Assembly (NCBI GenBank): GCA_038049695.1
Contig: CP142458.1
Span: 63,583,501-63,647,500 of the forward strand
Reading direction: 5' to 3'
Origin: Cinnamomum chago
Taxonomy: Eukaryota; Streptophyta; Magnoliopsida; Laurales; Lauraceae
DNA: 64,000 nt
A program made the position numbers and the translations under genes. The notes below the pieces were generated by a model, which had not been told where the DNA came from, searched no databases, and worked only from the letters and a program-made list of their open reading frames with translations. This document shows, piece by piece, positions 23,601 to 34,805 of the stretch (within the stretch, counting starts at the first letter, position 1; the number at the start of each line of letters is the position of its first letter).

Positions 23601-26600
23601 GTGAGAATTTTTTAGTATTTTAAGTTAAATAGAATCACCACGATATGTGCTTAGTGGGATTCTGATCAGTTTCCTTTGGAAATCAAGGCTAAAGATTTAA
23701 CAGGATTCCTCTTAATTTTTATCTCTATAAAGAGATGTAATTGTCAATTATTGAAGCGAATGACAACTTTGAAATAACATATTTTGTTTTCTGTGTTCTT
23801 TGGAAAACTGTGTAATTTCACTCAAAATTAGATCTTGTGAAAAGGAATTTTTGTGCGCGCTATCTTGGGATCTGAAACTTTGGGAAGGTATGATAAGTTG
23901 ATGTGGCCTTTATCTGCACATCTAATATAACTAGTTGGTCCTCTTTGTTTGTGGCGGTTGTTGATTATCCTCTGTTAAGATTTTGTGCTGGAGATTTGAA
24001 TATTTGTTGAGGAAAATCCAGGAATCTAATTCTTAATTCACATTATTTGACAACCATGCTTTCCTTCCATCAATTTATGTTCCTATGCTTTTCCTACAAG
24101 CGCATTTCAAGGCTGAATTGTTGAGTTTATTTTTCAGATCTTTCTCTGCAATCCCTTTCTTAAAGTTTGATTTGAGTTTTCTGAAACTATTAAGGGGGTT
24201 CTTGTTGATTTGGAAATTCCTTTAAGGACTTGAGGATAGGCCTACACTATAATCTGATGCAATAACTAGAGATATTTAATCAACATGTGTAACTTGGACA
24301 TGGAGTGAGGGTGTTGGACAGGAGGGATGCTGGAAACATGTTCGTTCTTATAAAAAAATAATGACATCAGAAAAAACTTTCATTTCCCAATTCTTTGTAG
24401 TCCGAAAACCCCTTCTTTTTTAGTTTGACACCTCCTCCCAATTTATTTAGTGAAGTTGGCTTTCTTTTCATTTTCATCTCATAAGAATCACTTGCAATTT
24501 TTCCAACTTTACTATTTACACTGTACTCTAAACAGGAAAAATACAATAAACTGAAAGATTATCAAAGGAGGCCTTGATTAATGATATGTCCTCCAATGAG
24601 AAATATCTTATTCTCAAGTAACCAGCTCTTCTATTCATCATCATCATCATCTAGCCAATTTCTTCAAATCTATCTATGCTGCCTTCATCCACATCCTCTT
24701 CAGCCTACCCCTTCCCCTTGATGGGCCATCAGCCTACATAGCTAAGCTTTCGGCCTGCGTTGGACATGCGCAAACCATCTCTCAAATGGGTTTCTATAAT
24801 TTTATTGATGCAAGACAAACCCATGGTCCCCCATGGGTCGACCCACCTTTGGGCCCAGCCTAGTTATCCTTATCTTATTTAGAGTTATTTTTGTTCATTT
24901 ATGCCCTTTATTTATTTAAGTGAGATGTTTTAATCTCAACCGTAGGATTATTAGATGATTAAGATTAGATCTAGGTTTGTGTTTTCTCACATTTAAGCAT
25001 TGTAAAGCCTCCTAGGCTATTCAGAGTATGATTAACGAAAAGTTTCAAGTGCTTTTCATATTTCCCAAGTTCTCTTCTTTCTCGCCCGTGATGGGGAGTT
25101 TGGCGTGAGGCCAAGCTTTTTAGGTGCAAAGCCTGACCTATCCCTTCCACCCTCCATCTCTACCCACCCCGCATTCGGTACCCCGCTCCGCATCAGTTAA
25201 TACTTAACCCTTTGTCATTAGCAAGTACCAACTCCCAAGCCTAGGTAAAGGAGGAGGGCTGTATCAAACAAGCAGTCGGCTTCCAAAATTTGCCAAACCG
25301 TTATAATGAGTTTCCCTTTAAGAACAAAATAGGGGATGAGTGAAATAGTAATGTCAAAAAACCAAAGATAAATAAGGCTTTGATGACAAGTGACAACAAT
25401 AGCCATGTGGTGTACAGTATGATATAATTATTAGGAGAGAAAAAGAAATCAGAATTCAATTGAATTGAAGAATACCTCAGGCATGTAATGTGTAATAGTT
25501 ATTTCATAGTTATTTTACAATACCTGAACAGGAATCTTCCAGTTGATAGAAGACAATCTGTTAGCAAGCTTTTTATTCCGACCACAAATTACAAGGATTT
25601 GACCAATCGGTTCTTCCAAAGTCTCATCATACAATGAACTCCCAAGTGCCCGAGCAGTCGCCTCTATCGGGCCCATACCCTCCCCTCCACCCATTAGTAA
25701 AACTGCAGGCAGATGCTCATCCATTCCCAACTCCCTCCTCAATTCATCCTAGTCAGAAAACAGGAGAATCAGCCGAAAGTCGTTAACACCATACATATTA
25801 ATGAAATTTATTTAAAATAACACTAATAAAGAAAGAATCAAGACTATAGAAAGAAAAGTCTAGTCAACCTTTGGTTTGACGGGCTTAACAAAAGAAGGCC
25901 GCACAGGAAGGCCATAAACCTTTATTTGTGAAGGTTTGAGTCCTGCTTTTGATGCCCTTCTTGCCACCTCTGTTGTTGGGCAGTAGCATCGTGTTACAAG
26001 TTTATGAAACCTGAACATAAAAGGTTACAGGATATTTATTAGCCAACACCTATGTAGAAAGTAAACTAAACTTTCAAGAAGCCTTGCCTTTACCAACTCC
26101 TTTGTCCAATACACATATTGGACACATCAGAATTGCAAATGGTGTCAGTTATCTTTCACTCCCTCTACTTTCCTTCAATCTGGAAATCACTAAAAATGGA
26201 ACTTGAATGACCCCAGTTTTATTTTATTTTCTTTTTATGAAATGTTGATATGTTCCAGCTCTTCAGTCAAAATAAACAACTCCTTTGTCCAGTGCATGTC
26301 TGGACATATGTTAGCATTTGTAATAGACTCAGTTACCAATTTCAGTTTAACTGCATCATGATCACTTTCACTCCCTTTAATTTGGGCCAGAACATATCAT
26401 TTCAATCAGGCAGACATTTAAACAGGAACTAGTTACTTCATTTCAATTGTTGCGTCTTTCATATCAATTCAACTATATGCATAATATATATAATTGCAAT
26501 GTACTTCTATGCTTACCCATACATCTTACACACACATGCACACAGGGGTGGAACTAGAGAGGAGCTGGCAGGGGCCATGGCCCCCTCTAGTTTTTAAAAT

Positions 26601-29600
26601 CTCCTTTGTTTAGATTATTTGGCACTTCCATTTTGAGGCGCCCCCCGTACACCCCCAAAAAAAAAATCACTTGTGAAATCTAAGTGTGTGGAATCATTGG
26701 TTCCAAAAGTAGTGTTACACAATCTTAATTGATTTGTGAGAAAGAAAAATAAACCGAAGAAAAAGAAAGGAAAATAACGGATAGGAAAGGGAGGAGTTAA
26801 AGGAGAAAGAATATGCTAAATGTTATTAAGTGATTTATTACATAAATAGGAATTCATTGTCCATGCTATTTATTCAAAAAAAAAATCATAAATGGGAATC
26901 TAATGATTTCTACTGTGTTAGATTAGCCAAGAGTTGCTCACACACCGTCTAGCAGATCTGAGATATCCTCTATCATCTTGGGTTTTGTGGAAACTTAAAA
27001 GTTAGAGGCCAAGTGGTAACATGTTTGTTGAAGAGACACATAACCATCTTACAATTTTCTTACTTCAGTTATTTACACTTGGTAAATATAACCGTGCATA
27101 GTACAATATTAATCTTTTCAATCATTGAAGCTCACATATAAGATCTAAATCACTCGAAATTATCATCTCCTTGAGTTCTTTATTAAATTCCTAAGCCAAA
27201 TGGAGTTATATCCACTGTGAATTAAAATAGTCAGTTACTTTCTTATGTTTTAGTTATAGTTATACCATTATACCTATGTCAGAATAATTTTGATTCGAAC
27301 AAAGCCTTTTTAGATGATAAAAGACTAGTGGGACCATGTTTCTGAACAATTTCAAAAATTTAAATGAGTCTCTTTCATTGATATTTGTCAATGAGCATAC
27401 TTAGGAGTCTCAGAAAAATTCCAAATATTATTGTGAGATTTCGGTGCAAACTATGATTCATCACGGCGGGACCCATGAAATTTGAGGGGAAGGGTCCTGC
27501 ATTTGAAGACGGTCTAGATGGTTGAAAACTTTTTGGTACTTTGGCCCCTCCAACAAAAAATTCCTGGTTCCGCCTCTGCATGCACACCCATATATAGATG
27601 TGTCCTATATGTTTTTTTTTCCCTGCAAAGTAATTATGATTGATGACCAATATCTCTGTCTATACATCTGTTCAAATGAATTCAAATATATACATTACAT
27701 ATAGTTCTGATGTAATTTCATTACGCCTACCTGTCTCAACCATATATCTCATATATCTCACACATCCACAGCCACACAGATGTGTTCTATATGTTTTTTT
27801 TTTTTTTACAGTAATTATGACCAATACCTGTGTCCATGAATCTGATTATATTGATTCAAATATAGATTATATATAGTTGTGATGTACTTTCATAATGCTT
27901 ACCTATACATTCTATGCACTCATGCGCGCGCGCTCACAGATTTGTTCTATATGTTGTGTTTTGTGGAGTAACTGTGAGTATGCATGTCCATGTACAAGTA
28001 GATAAAAATCAATTTGATCCAACTAATACAATGAGTAGAAGAATAGCACATCTGAGGGAAATTAGAACCATGAATAGAGAGGCTTAAATTGTCAGCGATA
28101 AAGAAAACATGATAAACCAGAGCTCTGAAAGAAAACAATCCTACCAAGTAGGATGGCAAGTGCTTAGATCTGTAACGACTGTGGTAAATACAATCTTCTT
28201 TAAAAGACCTTTTGCTCTCAGGATACGAAGGGGAACATGCTGCATCAGAGGATGTACACTTATAATGATATCTGGTTGGTATTTCATAATTCCTTTTGCA
28301 ACCTCTCTGCACACAGAAAAGCAAATAATATGATGTAAATTCTGACAGTACGCTAATAATTGTTATTTTTTAACAAGACTGTCACTGAAACTAAATTATA
28401 TTTACCAGAATTCACTTGGGGTGCATGTGCAAATCAGTTCATGTAATGGGTTGTTCTCTGTTCCGCCACTCATCTGGGATGGTGCAGATACTGAAGGAGC
28501 ATCAAATGGGGTACATTTTTCTTCTGCCTTTCTTTTCCAAATCATTATCCACGTCAGTCGCTGATATTGATTTGGGACAGAAAAGTTGGAAAAACAGTAT
28601 GCAGCCCAACTTAGAATATTTTTCCATGCTACCCCTTCCAAATGACAAAATGAAAAGAGGGAAAAAAAAAAACCACTTTGCCAAAATATGCAAAGTTGTT
28701 GCAGTTTGGGATACATCTATGGGTTGTATCCTTCAATAAAAGCAACAATTCTTTAACATTCCAGTCAACTGAAGATAAACCTTGGCGAGAAAAGGCAGAA
28801 AGTTAAAAAACAGAGTTTGAAAGTACATAGTTGGCCTAGATTGTGTACTTAAGTTGTAAAAGACGGGAGTGAATTATCACAAAGTTTTCCAGTAGAAATG
28901 TTAATTCCTCAAATATTATTGCTAATGGTTTTCCTTCAAAAACTTTATCCAACTCAAAAAGAAGATGAATCACAACTGGGAATTGGTTCTAATTAAGACT
29001 AACCAGTTTTGAACATTTCACATTGCTGTAACTTAATTATTGAAATTCAAACCAATTATGCATCCAAATACAGCTTAAAACAAATGAGTCAAAAAAGACA
29101 ACCAAGTAAGGGTCAAATGAATTAAAAAAGACAAACAAGGGTCAGAATCCTAAATAGCTCACCACTTGTAGTAAGAAAACAAAGTTCTTTCTGAAGACTA
29201 AAATAAGACACTCAAGTAAGAAGACCAAACTACTCACCGAGCAATAAACGTTGAAGTCGCCGCAAAGTGTGGTTGATGCACTACACGTGGAGCAGTTGCA
29301 TAGTATGTCATTCTCCATAAAGACCCGTGTTTAACCAAGAAGCTATAACTCCTTGGTAATTGATTAAATGGCCAAGGGGTGTGATCAGTCCACAAATCCG
29401 TAACAAATACCTGCATGCAAATAAACACTAATGATGATAAGGATTCAGAAATCTTTTTTTTTTATCAGCAACGGTGAACCTTTAATTTAAATAAAGGTTC
29501 TTACAACAAAGACCAAGCAATGTGGAAGGGTATAAGGTATAAGAGCATTATACCCTACCACTAGTACACAATAAAAGAAAAATAAAATGAGAAATCCTGT

Positions 29601-31200
29601 CCACCCCTTGTTTTGCCAAGGCAATATCCACCATAGAGTTGGCTGGTCTAAGTACATGATAAAAAAATCCAATTGAATTTGAGAAGTGAGCACATTTATC
29701 TTGTTGAACACAAACTGTAACCTCCACCATGATGGTCACAAAATATCAATATCCAAAAAAATAAACACCCCACTTCCTAAGGGTGAGTTTTGGACAAGAG
29801 CCCATCACACAGTTTGCAGGTGCTCATTGTCACCACCACAAGATTGCCGTTTCAAGTCAAGTTACCAATGAAATACAATAAAATGAAAAACACTAAGCAT
29901 GAGTTCTGATGCACCCAAATTGCAAGTGCTTTGTATATTCTGGCACTAAATTTTCATGATTGAGACCAGAATTAATGGACAATTTTTTTTTCTTCATTTT
30001 CTCATGCCAAATTGCTGGAATCCACAATAGTGATCTGAGGCAGAATGGAAATATCCTACCTAATTTGGTTCCATAATTTACTTCAAAGTGCTGCTTTCTT
30101 CTTCAAAGTTTTAATCAAAGGGTTTTCCATTGTATTAGCACCTGTTCTAGCGAAAGGATATCTCAATTCCTTTCCAAAATTTAGGCTAGCTTTTCATTTC
30201 TTTATACTGGCCCGGCATGTGGGCTCATACCCTTTGCTCTTTTGCATATGTTCCCTTTATCATTTGGCCCTGCAGGTAGCCACATATGCTTTGGCATAGC
30301 TGGTTGCCTAACCGAGGTGGTGAGAAGCAAGTGTGCTTCACATCTATGGTAATGCGGGCTCACCCCTTTTTGATTGATTAATTTACTTTCTTACTTTCAG
30401 AATAGAAAAAAAAAAGTATAACCAGCAACAGCTCTGCCATAATATTAAAAATAGCATTTCATGGAAGAAAAAACAAAATTCAACCTCTATTGCAATGGAA
30501 ACCATTAATGAACAGGTTAGAACTAATTTCTATCTTAACAAACAGTAAAAATTTGTTCATCTACTAACAGCCTCAGCTCTTCTAAACACCACCAAAGACC
30601 AATAGAGCCAAAACACGATATGACAAAATTGCTTTTACGATTGTACCATTCAATGTAGTTTTCTGATTAAAACTTAATTGCACAGCAAAGCATCAAATTC
30701 ACCTGATAATCATCCCCAAATTCTTGATTAAAAGCCGCTTTGATAGCTTCCGCCGAAGCTCTATGCCCACCACCAGTATCACTCATCAAGATCAGAACTT
30801 TCTTCGTATTCTCCGCCTTGGCTCCATTCAATTGCACCCCATCATCCTCCAAACCAACAGACCAATCTTCCCTCAATCCATTCTCCCCAGACTCAACCCC
30901 AACCGATGCAAATCCGAACGGAATCCGCTCGCAGTGCATTCGGACAAACCTGTTGAACTCATTCCAAGCCTTTTGAACCCTATAAGCACTTCTACTCAGC
31001 CTAAGAGAAGCAACAACCTTAGGCTTCTTTTCATGAACCAAAGCCCCAAACCCATCGAAAAACAGGGAGTTGGAGCGAATTGAAGAAGACCCATTTAAGC
31101 TAAGTGTCCAAAGGCATCTGGAATCGAGGGAAAAGCAACCAAACCTGGATAGAAGATCGAAAAAATTAGTGGGTTCTTGAGCTACTGCTGAAGTTTGCAT
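20689..31200 (-). CDS. MGD1: Monogalactosyldiacylglycerol synthase, type A (MGD1-like), eight exons
   Basis: Transfers galactose from UDP-galactose to diacylglycerol, making MGDG, the main thylakoid lipid, at the inner plastid envelope. CDS exons (minus): 31200-30703, 29410-29238, 28306-28145, 26010-25869, 25748-25524, 22219-22157, 22071-21997, 20928-20689; 525 residues. All junctions are GT/AG and the phases fit. Residues 1 to about 130 are the transit peptide and N-terminal region, which points to type A rather than the shorter type B. GT28 landmarks: [14 protein letters not shown] (136-149), HPWxW-like [95 protein letters not shown] (from 422) and [15 protein letters not shown]. Introns 3 and 5 (2.1 and 3.3 kb) hold transposons. 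A TATA-like TATAATA on the minus strand at 31571-31577 and a GA run lie in the promoter/leader. No lesion was seen, so it is probably functional. Confidence 0.95.
22690..23150 (-). mobile_element. Decayed RTE-type LINE 3' end in MGDG synthase intron 5
   Basis: On the minus strand, broken reading frames show fragments of the RTE ORF C-terminus (EMRMLR...MCGITRK, FGHVQ). A typical RTE 3' end follows ('gtagttgggacaaggc', then repeats of GAT/ATG near 22690-22700). Stops and frameshifts make it dead. The 5' part is missing. Confidence 0.65.
24630..24805 (-). mobile_element. Second RTE-type LINE 3' fragment in MGDG synthase intron 5
   Basis: The minus strand encodes [10 protein letters not shown], the RTE signature before the stop, followed by 3' sequence similar to the fragment at 22690-23150 and a (GAT)n tail at 24636-24652. 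It is 5'-truncated and abuts the LTR-like segment that starts at 24806. Confidence 0.65.
24806..25195. mobile_element. LTR-like segment with TGATGC...GCATCA ends
   Basis: A 390-bp stretch bounded by TGATGC and GCATCA, the inverted TG...CA form expected of a solo LTR. The bases just outside ('tttat' and 'gttaa') do not form an exact 5-bp duplication, so either a flank has changed or the ends are misjudged. No internal coding region. Confidence 0.4.
26535..27586. mobile_element. Non-autonomous hAT element in MGDG synthase intron 3
   Basis: The element body is 26543-27578 (1036 bp). Ends are imperfect inverted repeats: left 'caggggtggaactag' and right 'ctggttccgcctctg'. An identical 8-bp direct repeat 'catgcaca' flanks it (26535-26542 and 27579-27586), the target-duplication length of the hAT superfamily. 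No transposase reading frame remains. It lies wholly within the intron, clear of both splice sites. Confidence 0.8.
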
Positions 31201-31439
31201 TGTGTTTGGAGAAATCAGTCCATGGGGGTCGTTTTCAATGAAAAAAAAGATGGGTTATTCTAATGGGAATATGAGACAGAAGAACGGAAGAAAAAAACAA
31301 GGCATGGATAAAACTGAAGTCCAAAGATGGATAAATGGAAATCAAAGACACCCAGATGAAGATAAGAGGAAGAAGTGTGAGTTTAAATAGAAGAAAATGG
31401 AGAGAGACTGTTTGAGAGTAGGAATAGCGCAGAGAGGGA

Positions 31440-31489
<50 letters not shown>

Positions 31490-31600
31490 CCGGAGAGTAC
31501 AATGGCAGCCACAGAAAAGGAGATGGCTAAGAGGGAGATTCTGCACTTTGTGCCAAAATTCGCCTGCTAGTATTATACATGAAGTATTGCGTGCGAGAAA
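31201..31600 (-). promoter_or_regulatory. Probable promoter and 5' UTR of the MGDG synthase gene
   Basis: Read on the minus strand, a TATAATA motif (31571-31577) lies about 370 bases before the ATG at 31200. A (GA)n/(CT)n run at 31444-31485 would then fall in the 5' leader, a common position for CT-rich tracts in plant genes. The transcription start is inferred, not seen. Confidence 0.4.
31444..31485. repeat. (GA)21 microsatellite upstream of MGDG synthase
   Basis: An uninterrupted GA run of about 42 bases (CT on the gene's strand) in the probable 5' leader. Confidence 0.95.
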
Positions 31601-31732
31601 CTAAAAAGACTAGTTGTATCGTGCGAAAATTTTCTGACCTATACGCGGAAAAGCAGCAAAGGCAATGCCAAAAAAAGCCCCACTCTTTAGAGGATTTTAA
31701 AACAAAGGCAAAAAGAAGTAGAAATAAAGCCC

Positions 31733-32217
31733 ACAAACTAATTGGGGTGTACACGGATGCGATTGGTGCAAAATTGGACTAAATTTATCACCAATCCGTT
31801 ATATACAGATTGATGAATTTAGAATCCGTCACAAATCCGTGACTGTTAAAAATAGATCTGATCCAATCTGTGAAGGACCGGATCGGATCAGATTAATCCG
31901 TTCAATCTAATGTTAAAAGAAAGATATCAAACATGTTGTAAAAAATTTCATATTTAATCCCATAATTTTTTTCTTATTTTATATTTAAACATCCTAACTT
32001 ATATTTAGATCCCTTAAAAATTTATTTATTTTTAATGTCAACAAATTGAATCGGATTAAATCTGCAGATTGAAGGTGAAATCCGTCACAGATCCGTTACT
32101 AACAGATTATAAGATTTTCAATCCATCACCAATCCGCTTACCTTCGGATCAGTTAAAAATCCGTGGATCGAATCGGTTTTACGAATCGACAGATTTTTTG
32201 TGCAGCCCTACAAACTA
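31733..32217. mobile_element. hAT-type MITE with 8-bp target duplication, upstream of MGDG synthase
   Basis: Body 31741-32209 (469 bp). An identical 'acaaacta' flanks both sides (31733-31740 and 32210-32217). The ends are inverted ('attggggtgtacacgg' and 'ttttttgtgcagccct'). It is the same family as 14067-14576, in the opposite orientation. Inserted about 540 bp upstream of the MGDG synthase start codon, just beyond the inferred core promoter. Confidence 0.78.
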
Positions 32218-34616
32218 GGGTTCAACAATCAACATACAATCCATCTTTCATGGAACTACTGATTTGGTCTCCATTTTTTCAGATAATGAGTCACATAAAA
32301 AGTACATGTTTTTTGAATTCTCCCTTTATTTTTCAACCAAAAAAGTCAAAAAGAAATCTCATTTCTCCAAGACAAAAAATAAAAAAAGAAAAAAGAAAAA
32401 AAGAAGCACCCGCTTCTTACATAAAAAGTTAAAGAAATTCCCTACCACTCTACTAAACGCAAAATATCATTAGAATACCCTTATATTTTACTCTCTCTTG
32501 ATTTGATGCTTTGTATCACCTTTAGTTTAATAGTAAATTGTCAAAACTAGCCCAAGGGTATCATAAGGTCTTTGACCTAATACTTCGAGTAGGGGCTGCT
32601 AAATTCACATAAATGCATATAAGGAAAATTTGGGATAGTTTTGAATGCTAAATGTGGGGAGCAAACCCACACGGGCCACACCTTATACCACTCCACTGAT
32701 TCCCAAGTTGGTGAATATTTAATTAAAGATATACTTTTAATGTTTTTTTTTTATTATAAAAGGTGCAACATAGATCCACACGCTTGAGTTTTTGGTCTTT
32801 TCAAATACGAGGGTGTTATGAGATGGATATTTCTGATGTGGATTCTTAATTTATTATTTTCAATGGATTTTAAAACCCATCGGGTATTTCACATTTGGAT
32901 GAACATATGTAAATTTAAAAAAGGGCTTTATGTAAAAAGAAAGATTATAAAATGTTTAAAATTTATTAAGAACAAAATATATTACCTCGCACTAAGGGTA
33001 CTCATGCGCTTGGTTTGGCTGAGCTAAGGCATATCTAAACATGGGCCGACTTTAGAAACATAGCCCGATACTCGAACTCGCCCATTTAGTCAATCAATCC
33101 AGGTCAGGCTTTCTGTCCTTTGTGTGGGCTGGCTTTTTGCATCACTTACTCGAGCAAACCGGTTACTAAATTACATGCTTGACTCATTTAAGTCGATTCA
33201 TGCCAGACTTTCTATCACTTAATCCAAGCCCTACCCAAATGTTAAACAAACTGAGATTTAATATCAAGGCCCAGCACGAACCCTAAATCCTAAAATGTCT
33301 AAATGCAGGCCGATGCAAGCGGGGTCCGAGCTAGGTCGATCCATGACCACCCCTACCTCACACACGATGTTAATGTAAAATAGCCATAGTCTAAATTTAA
33401 AGCTTAGAGGTATTTTTGATGAAAATTGTAAATGTTTAGAATTTCTAATGCTAGTGTCAAATCATGTCTCTAGAGAATTTAAAACACTTTGTTTATATGC
33501 TAGAATTTTAAGAATCAACGTTATGAGAAGTTACTTTGGCCTTTGGAAGTCTTTAAGACTCCAACTTCTTGAATGCTTGATTGTACTTGAGTACTTTGGA
33601 ATTAAGTGTCCCTGCATGAACAACATCTATAGAATTCATAATCTTTCTTAGGAAGTATTTCTCAAAATTTATTTTCTGGAAAGAATTTTATTTTGGAAAT
33701 TTCCGAAAGCAATGTCTATTGTTGTCATTGTACATTTGAATTTCCTTGCTCAATTAAGATTATAAAGACTTTAGACTTTGAGTTCTCACATTTGACCTTT
33801 GAGATTCCCCAAATCTAGATGGATGCTAGTCTAAAGTAGAGTATTTAAGAAATTTGTTGGAGAACATTTGGAGAATTTTTATATTCCCCCAATATGAATT
33901 CTTAAACATAAGAGCTACTTAGATTTAAGGTCTACAATAAAAGTTCTAAATTTTAATTTTTAATTTCTAATTAGTATGTTTGATAAAATTATGAAAAATA
34001 ATTTTACGTACTTCTTGAGGTATTGGGGCCTACCTTTTAAAAATTACAATGTGGAACACTCCACTTGCATCATTTTGAAGATTTATAAGATTATTTTCAG
34101 CCAAAACACATACATTCTGCAGTGTCCACCTCTATCCATTTTACCTAAATAAAGTCTCTAAAAAGAAAAAGCAGCCCCTCTTGGTTTTTTTAATTATATA
34201 GGCAAAAGCTCTAATTTTCCTACCTTCGATGATAATTAATAAGACTTTCCCATCCCCTTACTTTCATCATCTTTCATGATTGACAAGCATCTTTAGGTGC
34301 CTCATAAGAGAGTACTGCACCCCAAACTGCGTCCATTTAGTCATTGCTCCAATGTATGAACTCACAAAGCCATAGCCTCTTAACAAGCCAAGCTCTTTTA
34401 GTTTGAACTTTGTTCGGAAAATGATCAGCCCTAACTTTTAGTTTGAGGTTGACTCCTGAGAGAGACAAGTCTAGAGATCAAACAAGACCTGGTCTCAGCT
34501 TCTCTTGCACATACATAGAATAACCAAGCTGGCTTTGTGTGTAGGCAACCTAAATGCATCACTGCTTTTCTATAGAATTAAGATGAAAAGACGAGATATT
34601 TTTTCATAAAAAAATT
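32218..34616. other. Intergenic DNA with decayed repeats
   Basis: A segment at about 32992-33355 begins 'agggtactcatgcgc' and ends 'catgaccacccctacctc'. It has the 'cccgagctc' style of a decayed hAT-type MITE. The rest is AT-rich with no recognisable exon. Confidence 0.4.
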
Positions 34617-34805
34617 TCTTAATTGTAGCTCAGTTGACCTAAGACCACACTTTGCACTCAAAGGTTGAAGGTTCGAAACTGCCTTACCACAGTAGGGCTA
34701 TAGGGGATTTATCCGGCTCCCCCTGGCCGTATGAATTATTCAAGACCAAAGGGTTGGGACACCGTCCGTTATAAAATAAAAAAAAATAAATAAATAAAAA
34801 TAATT
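34617..34805 (+). mobile_element. tRNA-derived SINE, complete-looking
   Basis: A box 'tagctcagttgacc' (from about 34626), B box 'ggttcgaaactg' (about 34670), family body ('tttatccggct', 'gggttgggacacc') and an A-rich tail at about 34770-34805. Same family as 1-142, 13226-13402 and 42949-43125. Confidence 0.82.
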
